The notes under the pieces: generated by a model | Told to the model about the DNA's origin: nothing | The model's database searches: none | The model's input: the letters and a program-made list of their open reading frames with translations, nothing else | Translations under genes and position numbers: made by a program | In this document: positions 43,306 through 54,645 of the stretch, piece after piece | Numbering within the stretch: position 1 is the first letter of the stretch | Layout of the letters: the number at the start of each line of letters is the position of its first letter | Source: Gnetum montanum | Lineage: Eukaryota > Streptophyta > Gnetopsida > Gnetales > Gnetaceae | DNA: 64,000 nucleotides | Assembly: GCA_015680685.1 (NCBI GenBank) | Contig: MNCI01009176.1 | Span: 1 to 64,000 of the forward strand | Direction of reading: 5' to 3'

Positions 43306-45300
43306 TATGGCCAAAGACAATAAAACCATGCAGGGGCTAGAAACAAGTTAACCCAAGGCCCCTACCACAACCAACCAACCATCAACATCAGGGGCCTCTA
43401 CATCTAACGATACAGGGCCTAAATTTAAGAGGAAAGATTGATCAAAGTACAAGAAGTTTCCCATAAACCATCAGAACTCCTTGACCAGTTTCTTAAGAGT
43501 GATAGAATTCAATATAAAAGAATGACTAAGAATGCCTATAAGAGGCATGAATGATTGTGTGAAATAACCAAGGATTCCACTCTAGCAACCAAGGCTGATC
43601 CACCTATAACAAAGTACTTCAAACTTAATCGATTTTGTCACTATCATCAGTTTCTAGGTCATGATACCAATTTTTGTTTAGCACTAAAGGATGACTTGAA
43701 AAAGATGATAGATAACAAAGAGCTAATGCTTGATGCCTCACATTTAGTTAGGCTAGAAAACCAATCTATGCAAGTTTATAAAGATCCATTGAATGAAAAT
43801 AATAGCCCATGCACAATAGTGGCATTCAATGTAAGGTACAACCCAAGATCTATTAGGGAGCCATTTGTGATTTGGATACCTCCTTGCGATGAAAGGAGCC
43901 CTTCAACTTTGTCTAGTTCAAGGACTCATTTTATTGTAAGGATACCATCATCAATGTCTCCCAAGGAACCCTTTGTGATTAGAGTGCCTCCTCCTGTTAT
44001 AATGAAATCTATAGCCCAAATTGATCAATGTTCTCCTGTGGTGGCTAATGCAATGGCTTCTTCAAAGCCTAACAACAAGAAATCACCTAGAAAATAATGC
44101 AAAAAGTCTGCCTCAAAACCCAAGGTCAAAGATGGTAAGTAGGAAAAGGTTTGGAAGGAGGTTGGCCCACCAAAGCCCACACTCATTTCAACCATCCTTA
44201 TGAGTTGTAAGGTTCAAAATGCCTCAACTAGTTAACCAAGGGAGCACCACAAGCAACAAGAGAAGGGAAAGGAGACCAAACCAAAAATCTTGAAACATGA
44301 AGTTTGCATCATGAGGTGAATGAAGAAATTCAAAGTTTACAAGAATGAGAAATTGACAAGTAATGAAAAAGACTTACTTAATGCTATGGAGTAGGTAAAA
44401 AAATCCTTAAAATAAAAGAACGCTTCATTGAATGTGTATGACCCATTGATGACTTCCTTCACTCATCGCAAAGGCCTAGTAAAGATGTTAACCTCAATTC
44501 TTGTTAGTGAGGACATACCCACCAATGAAGAATCCATCCATGTAATTATGATATCATTCTTAATTAGGGAAAAATTAAGTTAATCACACTAGTTTTTCAT
44601 GATGTTGAAGTCAAAACCAACCCCTTGGATAGTGAGACAATAAGGGCCTCTCTCTTCATGACAATAAAGGTTGGGCAATACAAGGTGCATAGGGTGCATG
44701 TTGATGATAGAGCAACAACTAATGTTATACCTTACACCATTGTTGAATGGTTAGGCTTAGTAGAACACATGCAAAACACTTGTACTTCTACTCTAAAATA
44801 TTTTAATGGATCATGGGTTGTAGTTAAAGGCTTAATCTCCTTACACTTTGTAGTGGGGGAGAAATTCCCCACAATAGCCAACTTCTTGGTGATGGATGAG
44901 ATACTAGGATTTATTCTCATCATGGGAAGGCCTTGGCTAACTTAATTGTGAGTTGTTTCCTCACCCATCCACCAAGAAATTCACCTATCTTATGAGGAAG
45001 GTGAAATAATTATTCATGGCAATAGTGTGGTTCCCTTAGAAGTTGATAATGTTGACATAGAGTAAGGGTCCAAAGTGGAGTTTCAGGAAGAAAATCTAAC
45101 TATTAAAAATGAATTTGAGAAGCCAAATAGAGTAGATGATGTCAAAATTGACAACTATCAAACCATGAAAGCACCATGGAAAGAGCTCATGTTCAACATG
45201 GTTAGTGAGGGAAATGAGGAGTACAAGATTGTACAATAGATACCTTACACCTTCCTTAATCTTTCAAAGATTAGGAAATAGTTGTATGATTGATGCATGT
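43306..45300 (+). pseudogene. Tat-type gag C-terminus and protease
   Basis: ATG at 43306 gives MAKDNKTMQGLET; after a shift a 180-codon frame (43555-44097) holds ITKYFKLNRFCHYHQFLGHD and the zinc motif CHYHQFLGHDTNFC (CX2HX4HX4C), the form typical of Tat/Ogre gag. Downstream (44625-44945) is the protease: SLFMTIKVGQYKVHRVHVDD, VVKGLISLHFVVGE, ANFLVMDEILGFILIMGRPW, LHQ-like SPIHQEIHL. The active site reads V-D-D-R-A-T, so its Gly is lost. The capsid core is missing. Reading continues to APWKELMFNM near 45200. The matching pol is at 57.1 kb. Confidence 0.7.
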
Positions 45301-45984
45301 TTCCTACTTGCTTGCCCCTATGCTGATAATTGTGTAGCCTTTTTTATTTACTTTCTTAACCTAGTTTAACGTTTATTTGCATGGGTCATTTTACTTTACC
45401 ATGTTTTGCCTTGTTTTAGCATGTAGTTTATAGCTTATTCTTATTTACGAGTTTCCTTTTTTATGGTTTACCTTTTCTAAATCACAAAAACACCATAAAA
45501 ATTTTAAAACATAAAAAATTCATAAAAACTTTCCATGGCTTGCTAAGGCCAAAAACTGGTTAAACCATGGTTTGCTAAGGCCTTAAATTGGCAATACCTT
45601 TATAACCTATTTCTTCTTTATCTTTGTTATAGCCATTATACCTTAGTTTACATTTTATTTTCCTAATTACTTTACATTTAACATGTTACAAATTTTTACC
45701 TTATAACCTTGCACTTCAAACAACATAGCCTCATACTATGAACAAAACTTATAATACATAAAATTCATAAAACAAAATGTGATAAATAAAACAAAAAGTT
45801 ATATAATCATGATAACAAAAATTAAAATGGATAAGTCTAAAAGCCATGGCTGCATTGTGCAATACCAAAATAAATAATAAATAATAATAAAATATCTCTT
45901 AATCTCAAATGATTATTAATAGCCAATGACAAAGAATAACAACCAACATCACAAATAAAAATGGCCAAAAGTATGACAAAACTA
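45301..45984. other. AT-rich noncoding with a short direct repeat
   Basis: TGGCTTGCTAAGGCC and TGGTTTGCTAAGGCC lie 30 bases apart (45535 and 45568); TGGCCTGCTAAGGCA recurs at 56340. The shared word on both sides of the 46-56 kb stretch may mark one element. No gene seen. Confidence 0.45.
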
Positions 45985-46672
45985 GTAGGACTAAGCCAAA
46001 ACTGCTGGAGGAGGAGGAGGAGGAGGAGGAGGAGGAGGAGCATTATCATTAGGGCCACTAGGGCCACTACTGTCACCTAGTGCCTACACCATAAAAAAAA
46101 AACAAAAAAAATCATAAAGTAAGAACTTAAGTAGTAATCAACATAGCTAAAAAATTAACAATACATAAAAGAAAAATATATTAAAATAAAACACAAACCT
46201 CTGAGGGTTATGGTGCATGGTCTTCTAGAGGAAAGTTCTAAAGACTAGCCTCCAAACAACAAAGAATTTGTTCTTCGTTCATGTTATTCTAGTCTTCTAC
46301 TCCAAGGTCCACACTTATCATGATGTTTATCCTCTTGATATTTTTCCATGAAGGGAGCTCCCACAAAGGGATGGTTGTGGTTACCTCCCCTAAAGTGGTA
46401 GTAATTTGAGGGGTGGGGAAATTAGAAACAACTAAAGAACCTTTAAATAACTTAAAGGCCTCTTTTGCATTGATCTCCTACATGAAAATCTCTAGCTTGT
46501 GGCTCTTTGTAGTCTCCTCCTACAACCACTTATAATAAATTCCTTTTTTGACCTTGTATTTGTGCTTGTGGTCCTTTAGGGCTTTCTCCCACTCAAGGAC
46601 CCAAGCACAATTGTCCATCTAGTCTTTGATCTTGTGTACCAGTAGGTCCATTTAAATCTTCTATTCACTAGC
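45985..46672 (-). pseudogene. 3' exons of a minus-strand split ORF with polyproline end
   Basis: The exon at 46672-46199 reads NCAWVLEWEKALKDHKHKYK, NAKEAFKLFKGSLVVSNFP, TIPLWELPSWKNIKR and NMNEEQILCCLEASL. A donor (GAG|GTTTGTG, 46199/46198) and acceptor (GGTGTAG|GCA, 46084/46083) bound a 115-base AT-rich intron. Across it the frame is kept: PSE then ALGDSSGPSGPNDNAP, about eleven Pro and PAVLA-stop. The Pro run is coded by a (TCC)n microsatellite at 46005-46040. The exon before shows a charged coiled-coil character. It is probably the 3' end of the gene whose 5' part lies at 52.2-54.6 kb, since both run the same way and have similar decay. Confidence 0.5.
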
Positions 46673-46674
46673 TT

Positions 46675-47106
46675 ATATATATATATAAATTGGCCGAGAT
46701 GATTTTTTTAAAAAATGATGTTAACGAAGCCCGACTATTGGATGAGGTAACAAGATAACTAAAAATGGAATCACTCATCCCTCCTCTATTTCTCTACCAC
46801 TTACCCAATTTAGTTTTACCCTCTCGGTCAAGTTTGCTCTTTCTTTATTTGTTCATTTGTTCATGATGTTTTTGAGAAATAAATCTCTTGCATAAATAGT
46901 TCTCAAAAATGCCATGAACAAACAAAGAAAGAGCAAACTTGATTGACAGGGTAAAACTAAATTGGGTAAGTGGTAGAGAAACAAAGGAGGGATGAGTGAT
47001 TCCATTTTTAGCTATTTTGTTACCTCGTCCAATTCTCGGGCTTTGTTAACATCATTTTTTTTAAATAATCTTGGCCAATATATATATATATATATAAAAG
47101 CTAGTG
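46675..47106. mobile_element. 430-bp foldback (long inverted repeat)
   Basis: The two halves (46675-46885 and 46895-47106) are reverse complements nearly end to end. Outer ends CACTAGCTT-(TA)n and (TA)n-AAGCTAGTG are followed by GGCC.AGAT, GTTAAC.AAGCCCGA, GGAATCACTCATCCCTCC and TAGTTTTACCCTSTC. The centre is a short AT-rich loop. A transcript would fold into a ~200-bp hairpin. The CACTAG end is like CACTA transposons, but I see no clear 3-bp duplication, so the class is open. Confidence 0.7.
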
Positions 47107-47842
47107 GAGCGGTTTCGTAGCCTATGAGTAGAATTTAATTATTTTTTAAGTTATCATCACTATTTGCATTCCAAATAATATATATTGGTAAACATAAATT
47201 GGTTAAAATAAAATTTTATATGTTTCATATATGTTGATGAAGGAATACATTGCACAATTATTGCAACAAACATTACAGAGCTGTATAATAGGATTGAGCA
47301 AAAGGCAAAATATAATGATAAGTGTGAACTCAATATGCCTAATTATCCAACTAAGAAAAATGAACTTCTTGTGTAATTCTACTTTGGAGATGTTTAGCAT
47401 CTGAAATCTTTCTATATATTTACACATGAAAAGGAGGATGAATCAATGGTCTTGACTCTAGATAATTCAACAAAAGTTAACAGTAGCATTATCTAGTGTC
47501 ATTTCCTAAGATTTATGAATAGTCATGGCCCATGCCAACCATAATGGTGACTGATGAGATGCTCCTCGGATCATAGGTACAATTGGCACATGATGGGAAT
47601 TACCATTATCAAAGGCACATCCAATGTAGGAGTCAAAATCAATAATAATGTATAATGGTAATGCAGGTGGCTATTTACCTTAAAGATACATAATATTATG
47701 AATCATGCCAAGTGCACCATTCACCAATCTTGCTTTAGGCCAAAGGTTAACTATAAGCATTACCCTTGCACCTTCACATATAAGCAAAGATTGCATTACT
47801 TGTTGTAGTAGATAGTTGTTGCACTACTTGTTGCAGTAGATG
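47107..47842. other. no gene recognised
   Basis: AT-rich, with no supported frame. At the right edge TACTTGTTG(T/C)AGTAGAT is present twice just before the gap, and a similar word lies in the Helitron relic near 51052. Confidence 0.4.
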
Positions 47843-48227
47843 NNNNNNNNNNNNNNNNNNNNNNNNNNNNNNNNNNNNNNNNNNNNNNNNNNNNNNNNNN
47901 NNNNNNNNNNNNNNNNNNNNNNNNNNNNNNNNNNNNNNNNNNNNNNNNNNNNNNNNNNNNNNNNNNNNNNNNNNNNNNNNNNNNNNNNNNNNNNNNNNNN
48001 NNNNNNNNNNNNNNNNNNNNNNNNNNNNNNNNNNNNNNNNNNNNNNNNNNNNNNNNNNNNNNNNNNNNNNNNNNNNNNNNNNNNNNNNNNNNNNNNNNNN
48101 NNNNNNNNNNNNNNNNNNNNNNNNNNNNNNNNNNNNNNNNNNNNNNNNNNNNNNNNNNNNNNNNNNNNNNNNNNNNNNNNNNNNNNNNNNNNNNNNNNNN
48201 NNNNNNNNNNNNNNNNNNNNNNNNNNN
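47843..48227. other. assembly gap (385 N)
   Basis: Unknown bases. Frames that appear to cross it are artefacts. Confidence 0.99.
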
Positions 48228-49595
48228 GCTTTTGTATATTGACATTATTGTTACAATGGACAAGATATGAATGATGCTAACACCTCATTCATAATTATTA
48301 TATTATAATTATTGTGGAATCCAATAAATGTTATGAGATTATTATAATTAGAGAAATAATCCATAATTATAATTTAAGATATTATGGATTATAAGATTCA
48401 TTCGAACAGTAAACATTTCATAAGAAATAAAGCCAAGATATGATGAAACATTACTCATAATCCATAATGTTAGAGATATTATTTTTCATTTATAATGCTA
48501 ACCCGTAATGATTATATCTTAGTTAGAATTATCCATAAGATATATATAATGAAATGATTATAAGTAACTGACTTTATTTATGATGAAGTGTTTATAATCA
48601 TTATATATAATCATTTATGTTTATGATTATAAATATATCATTATATATAACTGAGATTATAAATAACTGAGATAAATATAATCATTGGCTCCCTTGTAGT
48701 GATTCTTTGGCTAGGGGAGATTTATAAATAATTGGTTATTTATGATTATGGCAAGACATGTGCATCGGTGTAGAGCTCATCGTCGTTTTCCTTGGCATTG
48801 GCTAGAATCATCATAGCATGATCTTGCTGGAGATCTTCCCGAGGTCTAGGCTGCCAGAGGTGTAGAAGTTCTCGTTTTTAAAATTTACTAGGTTAACAAC
48901 CATATCATCCATTAGATTCCATTAATAAAAAAATATGTACATAAAGAAAAGGCCTCACTGCATGCAAGAATGTAAGAAGAAATTATCAAATTTAAACTCT
49001 TTAGGTCCTCCCAATAAGCAAAACAAATTGTTAAAATTATGACCAAAGTCAGGCCGACATCTCAAATTGCCTAATAATTTTCATGTGCTATCAAAAATGC
49101 TAATGATTTTTCATTTTATTAAAATGCATATTGCAAATGAAAAAGCAGTCACAATCATAACAACTAAACACATCTACTCCATGGTAACTACTGAATTTCA
49201 AAGCATAGCCATAGAAATGATAAAACCTACACAAAATATACAAAGAGATAAAGAGAACATAAACTTATAAATGTTCCTTTACATTGAGAAAAAGTGTAGC
49301 AAAAGAAGATTACTCAAGATAGTAGTAGAAAATTACAATTTCAGAATTCCCTGCCACTCTAGAGAGCATTGAAAAAAGAACAGAACCAAAATTTGGAATG
49401 TTTTTGCATTAGGAATGTAAATGTATAGGAAAGCATGCTAAGTACTGATGACAAAAGAGCTTAGCTTGAAGTGAAACTATAAAAATTGCACAAAATCATC
49501 AAAATTTAATTTTCAACACATTACACTTCACTATAAAAAATTAACAAAAACACACATAAAAAATTAACCAAACGGATGATGTGCAACTAATTTAT
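48228..49595. other. AT-rich palindromic tract and unassigned sequence
   Basis: 48290-48680 is made of TTATAATTAT / ATTATATATAATCAT words with many short palindromes. At 48686-48716 GGCTCCCTTGTAGTGATTCT is a single stray unit of the 113-bp array found at 51440-52115. 48900-49595 has no supported gene on either strand. Confidence 0.45.
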
Positions 49596-51175
49596 TTTCA
49601 CAATAATGAGTTTTGTTGACCCGTTATTTCTCAACCTCCAATTCCAACACATTGTGCAACTGATGATGTGTGATTGATAATGTTTTCATCATCTATTTGA
49701 AGCAAAGGACCTTGAAATTGCAATCTCATTTCTCCATCCTTTTCTAACTATGGAATATAAGAAATGCTATGGAAGATGTTAACATCACCGGTATTAGCAA
49801 CATCATCTAATGCATGCATATCGATCTCGACATCTCGATAGTATGGATCATTTGCCTTCTTAAAAATAAAAGATTCATAAACCTATCTCTTGTTGACAAT
49901 GAAATTATACTCGGTACCCATTTGATCTACCCTTCTCAATATCAAGAAAGGGATGTCTTTAATTCTAAGAGAAAGTATTTTAAGCTAATTGTGTGACCTT
50001 TATACTTGAACTATTCACCAATTGTATGTGTAACTTATAAAATGAAATTAATTTTTGCAATTAACGTTTCTTCAACCTCAGTTAAATAGCCTAGGATAGG
50101 TGGTTGGATACAAAGATCCATGTTATTTTCAACAAAAATTCGTTTGATTTCACAACCAAAATTGTCAAAAAATATTATGTTTCTTTTCTTTAATGCACCT
50201 ATTGCATGTGGGTCCTCTACTTTTGGTTGAATTCAATAATATGCTAAGAAAAATTTTTTTGCATACATTGCAGGAACGTGGATTTGAAAAACTTCTTACT
50301 ACAGTATTAAAATTATGTATTGCTTGAGAAATTTTTGTACTTACCTTTTGCAATCTTGGGAAAGATGGAATAGGTTTTGAAGAAAGCATTTCCATTGTTG
50401 ATGCATTGGCAACATCTGTAGCTTCATTTATTTGATGAAATGAATTTTCTTCTTGTTGACGTTGCCTCTTTCAGTGTTCACTCTCACTATAATGTAGTTG
50501 TTCTTGATCTTCTTGCAATTGTTGTTGTTCTTCTTGTGCGATTTCTAGAATAGATGTTACTTGATTAATAGGCACAGATGCATTTCTAATGTCCTACAAA
50601 AAATGTTTCAAAATTTAAACTAAAAATTGAATTAAACTATTTACCAATTTGAGTATGGGAAAACACCAACTTGCATTTTTTCTTGATTATTTACATTATT
50701 AGTATCAATAATGTGGATCATTGCATTGGATGAATTTCCAAGTGATGAAAGGGGATTTGAAGTTGATGTAACCTAAAAAAATATATGCAATGTAAGTATG
50801 TAAATAAAATGAAAATATTTCCTTATGATAAATATTTGTTTTGAAATATTAAAAAATGCATAAATTACATACTCCTAAATTTCATAAAATTAGTTCTTGT
50901 TCTCGTTCACCTCATTTTGCTTCTCATTTTAGAAATCGTCTTCTCTCCTCTGCAGTCATCGATTCTAGATTTTTAGTTTCTATAATCCATGGTCATCCTC
51001 TTCTTTGGCCATGCCCACACACATGCCCACTTCCATGACCTCCATAAATTGTATTACTTATTGCAATAGATGATTGTTGTTGCTGATCTTGAAAAAAGTG
51101 TTCTTCACCTTCTCTATTGGGATGAATAGCAGCAGGATCCATGTTTCCAAAAATGCACAAATTCCAATATTGCAC
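49596..51175 (-). pseudogene. Helitron-like replicase N-terminal relic with introns
   Basis: Minus strand from MDPAAIHPNREGEEHFF (Gln-rich, then GGHGSGHVCGHGQRRG), through TAEERRRFL and a separate exon (VTSTSNPLSSLGNSSNAM, preceded by TTTTTTTAG). A nearly open exon follows at 50594-50165 with SPHFLRL-like linker, RSCNVCKKIF and PTCNRCIKE. Then come VENNMDL, LGYLTEVEETLIA, FLILRRVDQMGTEYNF and ANDPYYRDVEIDMHAL. The CxxC pair, 'NNMD', 'LT.VEE.LIA' and 'ND.Y.DV.ID' are the N-terminal pattern of plant Helitron Rep-helicases. The Rep HUH motif and helicase are absent here. Same protein family as 62860-64000. Confidence 0.65.
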
Positions 51176-51438
51176 CTCTTAATCTTGTAAGATAATTTAG
51201 AAGTTCAATATCTATAAATACTGTACCACACAAAAACCATCATCACCCTAATCATCACCATGATCGTAACCGTTACCATTTTTATTAATAATAAATATTC
51301 ATTATTGCCCACTGTTTATAATAAAATATATTCATTATTACTATAATTGTAACCATCATCGTTTATAATAATAATAACTATTCAATATTACCCATCATTT
51401 ATAATAATAAATATTCATTGGTTACCCATGTCAGGGCC
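51176..51438. repeat. AT-rich short tandem units
   Basis: TTTATAATAATAAATATTCATT-type units recur about four times (51275-51425), separated by ATTGCCCA / ATTACCCA. Probably a terminal or spacer repeat of the Helitron-like insertion. Confidence 0.5.
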
Positions 51439-52115
51439 TATGTCTAAGGGAATACAAAGAAACAAATGGGAAGCCTAAGGGTCGGGGGCATTAATGGAAT
51501 AAAGATTCGGATCCCTTGCAATGACTCTTTGGCTTCCTTGCACATGGTGCATGCACATGAGAGAATACAAAAATATGAATGGGGAGCCTAGGGGTTGAGG
51601 GCATCAATTGAATAGAGATTTAGCTCCCTTGCAGTGACTCTTTAGCTCCCCTACATGTGGTGCATGCGCATGAGGATATATGAAGAGATGAATGTGGAGC
51701 CCAAGGGTCAGGGGGTGTTAATCTAATAGAGATTTAGCTCCCTTGTAGTGAATCTTTGGCTTTTTTACTTTTTAGATTCGGCTCCCCTACAGTGACTCTT
51801 TGGCTCCCCTACAATGAATCTTTGGCTTCCCTACACATGGTGCATGCACATGAGAGAATATGAAAAGATGAATGGGGAGCCCAAGGGTCAAGGGAATTAA
51901 TTGAATAGGGATTCAGCTCCCTTACAGTGACTCTTTGGCTCCCCTACATGTGGTGCATGCGCGTGAGGAAATACAAAGAGATGAATGGGAAGCCCAAGGG
52001 TTGAGGGGCATCAATCAAATAGAGATTTAGCTCCCTTGCAATGACTCTTTGGCTTTTTAAATTTTCAAATTTGGCTCCCTCGTAGTGACTCTTTGGCTCC
52101 CCTACACGTGGTGTG
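51439..52115. repeat. 113-bp tandem array, about 5.5 units
   Basis: GATGAATGGGGAGCCCAAGG starts recur near 51466, 51580, 51692, 51869 and 51983 (spacings about 114, 112, 177, 114). Each unit has CCCTTGCAGTGACTCTTTGG and CTACATGTGGTGCATGCGCA. The 177-base unit has an inner partial duplication. A stray piece lies at 48686-48716. Confidence 0.8.
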
Positions 52116-53189
52116 TTACATGGAGGGTGACAAATCCACTTCCCCCTCCCCCTCTATCCTATGATAACATGGAGGGCAACAAATCCACTCCCCTCTCCCC
52201 CCTATCCTATGAGATGAGTTGGCCTCTTGGCCAAAATTAAGGCTTCTCGCCAATGTAACCTTGTCATAGATGGCATTCCAATAACATGATCATTTTTATC
52301 TCCTTGGTACACAAGGAGTCTTTGTTAACTACATGAGCCTCCATAAAATCCTTATGGACCCTAAGGTCTTTGCTCTCCTCAACTTGCTATTTAGTCTCCT
52401 TTTACAACATTATAACTTGTTTTTAAAGGAATTCCTTGGAACATTGGATATTCCACAAAGTCTTGGCACATGAGAAAGCACATTTAGTGATACTCTCGTA
52501 TAGTCTTCATGGAACATTTTGCACTTTAGGAAATAGCTTAGGTAGTTCATTGAGCTCAATGTCATATTTTGGATCCTATCCAATCTTGGGCACTATAAAC
52601 AAGATAAAAAAAAAATACAAACAATAAGTAATCAAGGAAAATAACCAAAAACCCTTTAAACAACTAAGGGCATATAACTATAAAACTTAAAAAGCCATAA
52701 AAAAAACTATAAACAGAAATAAATATATGAATGAAAAAAACAAAGTAGGCAAATATGCTAATGTTTTTACCAACATAGGGAACGATTTTTTATGATTAAT
52801 TAACCACATATTTAGCCATTTCACACATTAAATCTATCTTATCAGGAACCTCCACCCACAGTTTCATATGAAATGTGGAGGTTGAGGCTTCTCATTGGGA
52901 TTTAGGCACTAAAATAGCATAATCATTAACTAAAATTTAAAACCAACTCCAATATGAAACTAATAAGATGCAATGCATAAAAAATAAAATTCATAAATCC
53001 TTGGAAGACCATGTGCGATGCCAACATGAGTTTCATCATCAAAGGATAAGTCTTTTAATATAGCAATCAAAACCTATAACACTTCATTAGGCATTGGTTC
53101 CATCCCCTCTTATTGTCTTAGTGCCTCTTCCTCTTGCCAATTCCTCTTGACCTTTGTTATGGCCTGGGTTGCAAGTTCTTGAGCTTTAT
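52116..53189 (-). pseudogene. coiled-coil exons of the minus-strand split ORF
   Basis: Minus strand: VNKAQELATQAITKVKRNWQ (near 53193-53120) after an AT-rich intron-like stretch. Later FKNKL-type and DFMEAHVVNKDSLCTKEIKM segments lie at 52430-52260. Charged, Lys/Glu-rich helices, many stops. Also holds a duplicated GGAGGG(T/C)AACAAATCCACT word at 52120-52200. It continues the ORF from 53190-54640 and probably leads to the exons at 45985-46672. Confidence 0.4.
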
Positions 53190-54645
53190 TCACAAGAATG
53201 ACAAAGAAAATATGTTGAAAAATTGAGAGATTTTGTCTAAAATATAATATAATAACATAAATATGTATACACCATAACATAAAAAATATTTACAAAATAA
53301 CAAAAAACCAAAAAAATAATAAAATGTACCTAATACAACATGATGCAATTTACCAATCCCAAGGAAGTTCTTCTTCCTGGCTAGTTGCTCCACAATTGTA
53401 ATGGTCTCCTCAATTAGTGGTTGCTTCAACTTTGCTTTGGCTACACCATTATCCTTTGCATGTAACTCCTTGGCCTTTTTGGCATTCCCATGGCCAATAT
53501 GGGGCTCTACCCCCATGCTATCAAGGAAAGGACAATGCAAGCCACTAACTCGTTTAGTGGTGATAGACAACAATTCACCCATGTCCTCCATTGATGGATT
53601 CTAAACCTACATGATTGGGATGAAATGTTGTACTCAAGGTTTAGAAAATTGGGATGGACCATGAATTATCCATTTTTCATCCTTTTTAACCACTAGGAAT
53701 TCCATGAACCTCCTTAGATATGATGAAAAAAAATGCAAAATGCATATGGCATATTGTCTCAAGGTTGCTTTGGAATTTGAGGATCTCATCTCAGAGCCTA
53801 GAGACCAAGTGAGTAGTGTAGTTGAATTAAGCATCCCTAATGAGGACCTTCTTCATGGTCTAAGCCTATCAAATGCCAAGAATTTCTTTTGTAAAAACAA
53901 TGTGAAAAATGCCCTAGATTAAAACAATGGATACATCTTGTTAGCCTCTACAACTTGACATTGGTCTAGAGACAAACCACCATTACCACGACAAATGTTC
54001 AACCATTCTTTCACTTCCTCCTTGTAACCCACCTCTTTGCCTACCCTTGTGGAAAATTTCATGCCATTGCAGGGTATGCCAAAGAGGTCACTAAATGTAG
54101 ATTCATTAATAGCCAAAGTGATCGGCACACAATGAACATGAGAGATAAATCTATTTACTCCTTTATCTAAGAAGTTAATGATATTCACCATCTCTATTGT
54201 AGGCATGAATGGGCTAGGAATCATAAAAAGGTTGAGCAAAACTACAGTGGTAACCTTTTCTTAGATCTTTCTAGGTTCTCTACTAGCTAGCTACTCCTAT
54301 AGTGAGTCTACTTCACTCCACTTAAGAATCAACGTCTCCTCTGCATGTCCTGAAGTGATCATATCAACAATGGATTTTGGCGTAGGTCCTACAACACAAC
54401 ATGGACAACTAGTTAGCCTCTAAGCATGAGCACATCACATGAAACACAAATTAAAATAAAAATAATAAAATAATAAAACATAAAAATTAATAATTAAGTA
54501 CATAAAAAACATAGCCAAAATTTTAAATTAACCTGATAGCCATTCATCCTCAACTCACTGAAGTCAATGAAACCTTGTCCAAAATTGGAAACCAAGCATT
54601 GACATTGGAGGATTCTAAGCACAAAAAATGGCTTAAAACACAAAT
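53190..54645 (-). pseudogene. minus-strand split ORF, plant-mobile-like 5' part
   Basis: The exon ending at 54533 has CLVSNFGQGFIDFSELRMNG, a donor CAG|GTTAAT and a 144-base intron (54532-54389) with acceptor TTGTGTTGTAG. The next exon has TPKSIVDMITSGHAEETLIL, MVNIINFLDKGVNRFISHVH, TFSDLFGIPCNGMKF and EWLNICRG. A shift follows, then STTLLTWSLGSEMRSSN, LHFFSSYLRRFMEF. This is the 'F..L....Y.....V..I......F..LFGIP...' order of plant-mobile-domain and putative plant transposon proteins. The 53591-53190 exon (EELHAKDN-type, Lys-rich) continues. It lies antisense between Tat gag and Tat pol; antisense extra ORFs are known in Tat elements such as Grande. Confidence 0.5.

Noticed and set aside
46675-47106. 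CACTA transposon call for the foldback
   Set aside because: The CACTAG ends fit, but no 3-bp duplication or transposase relic was found, so only 'foldback' is claimed.
47796-48274. Long ORFs of X residues
   Set aside because: Artefacts of the N gap.
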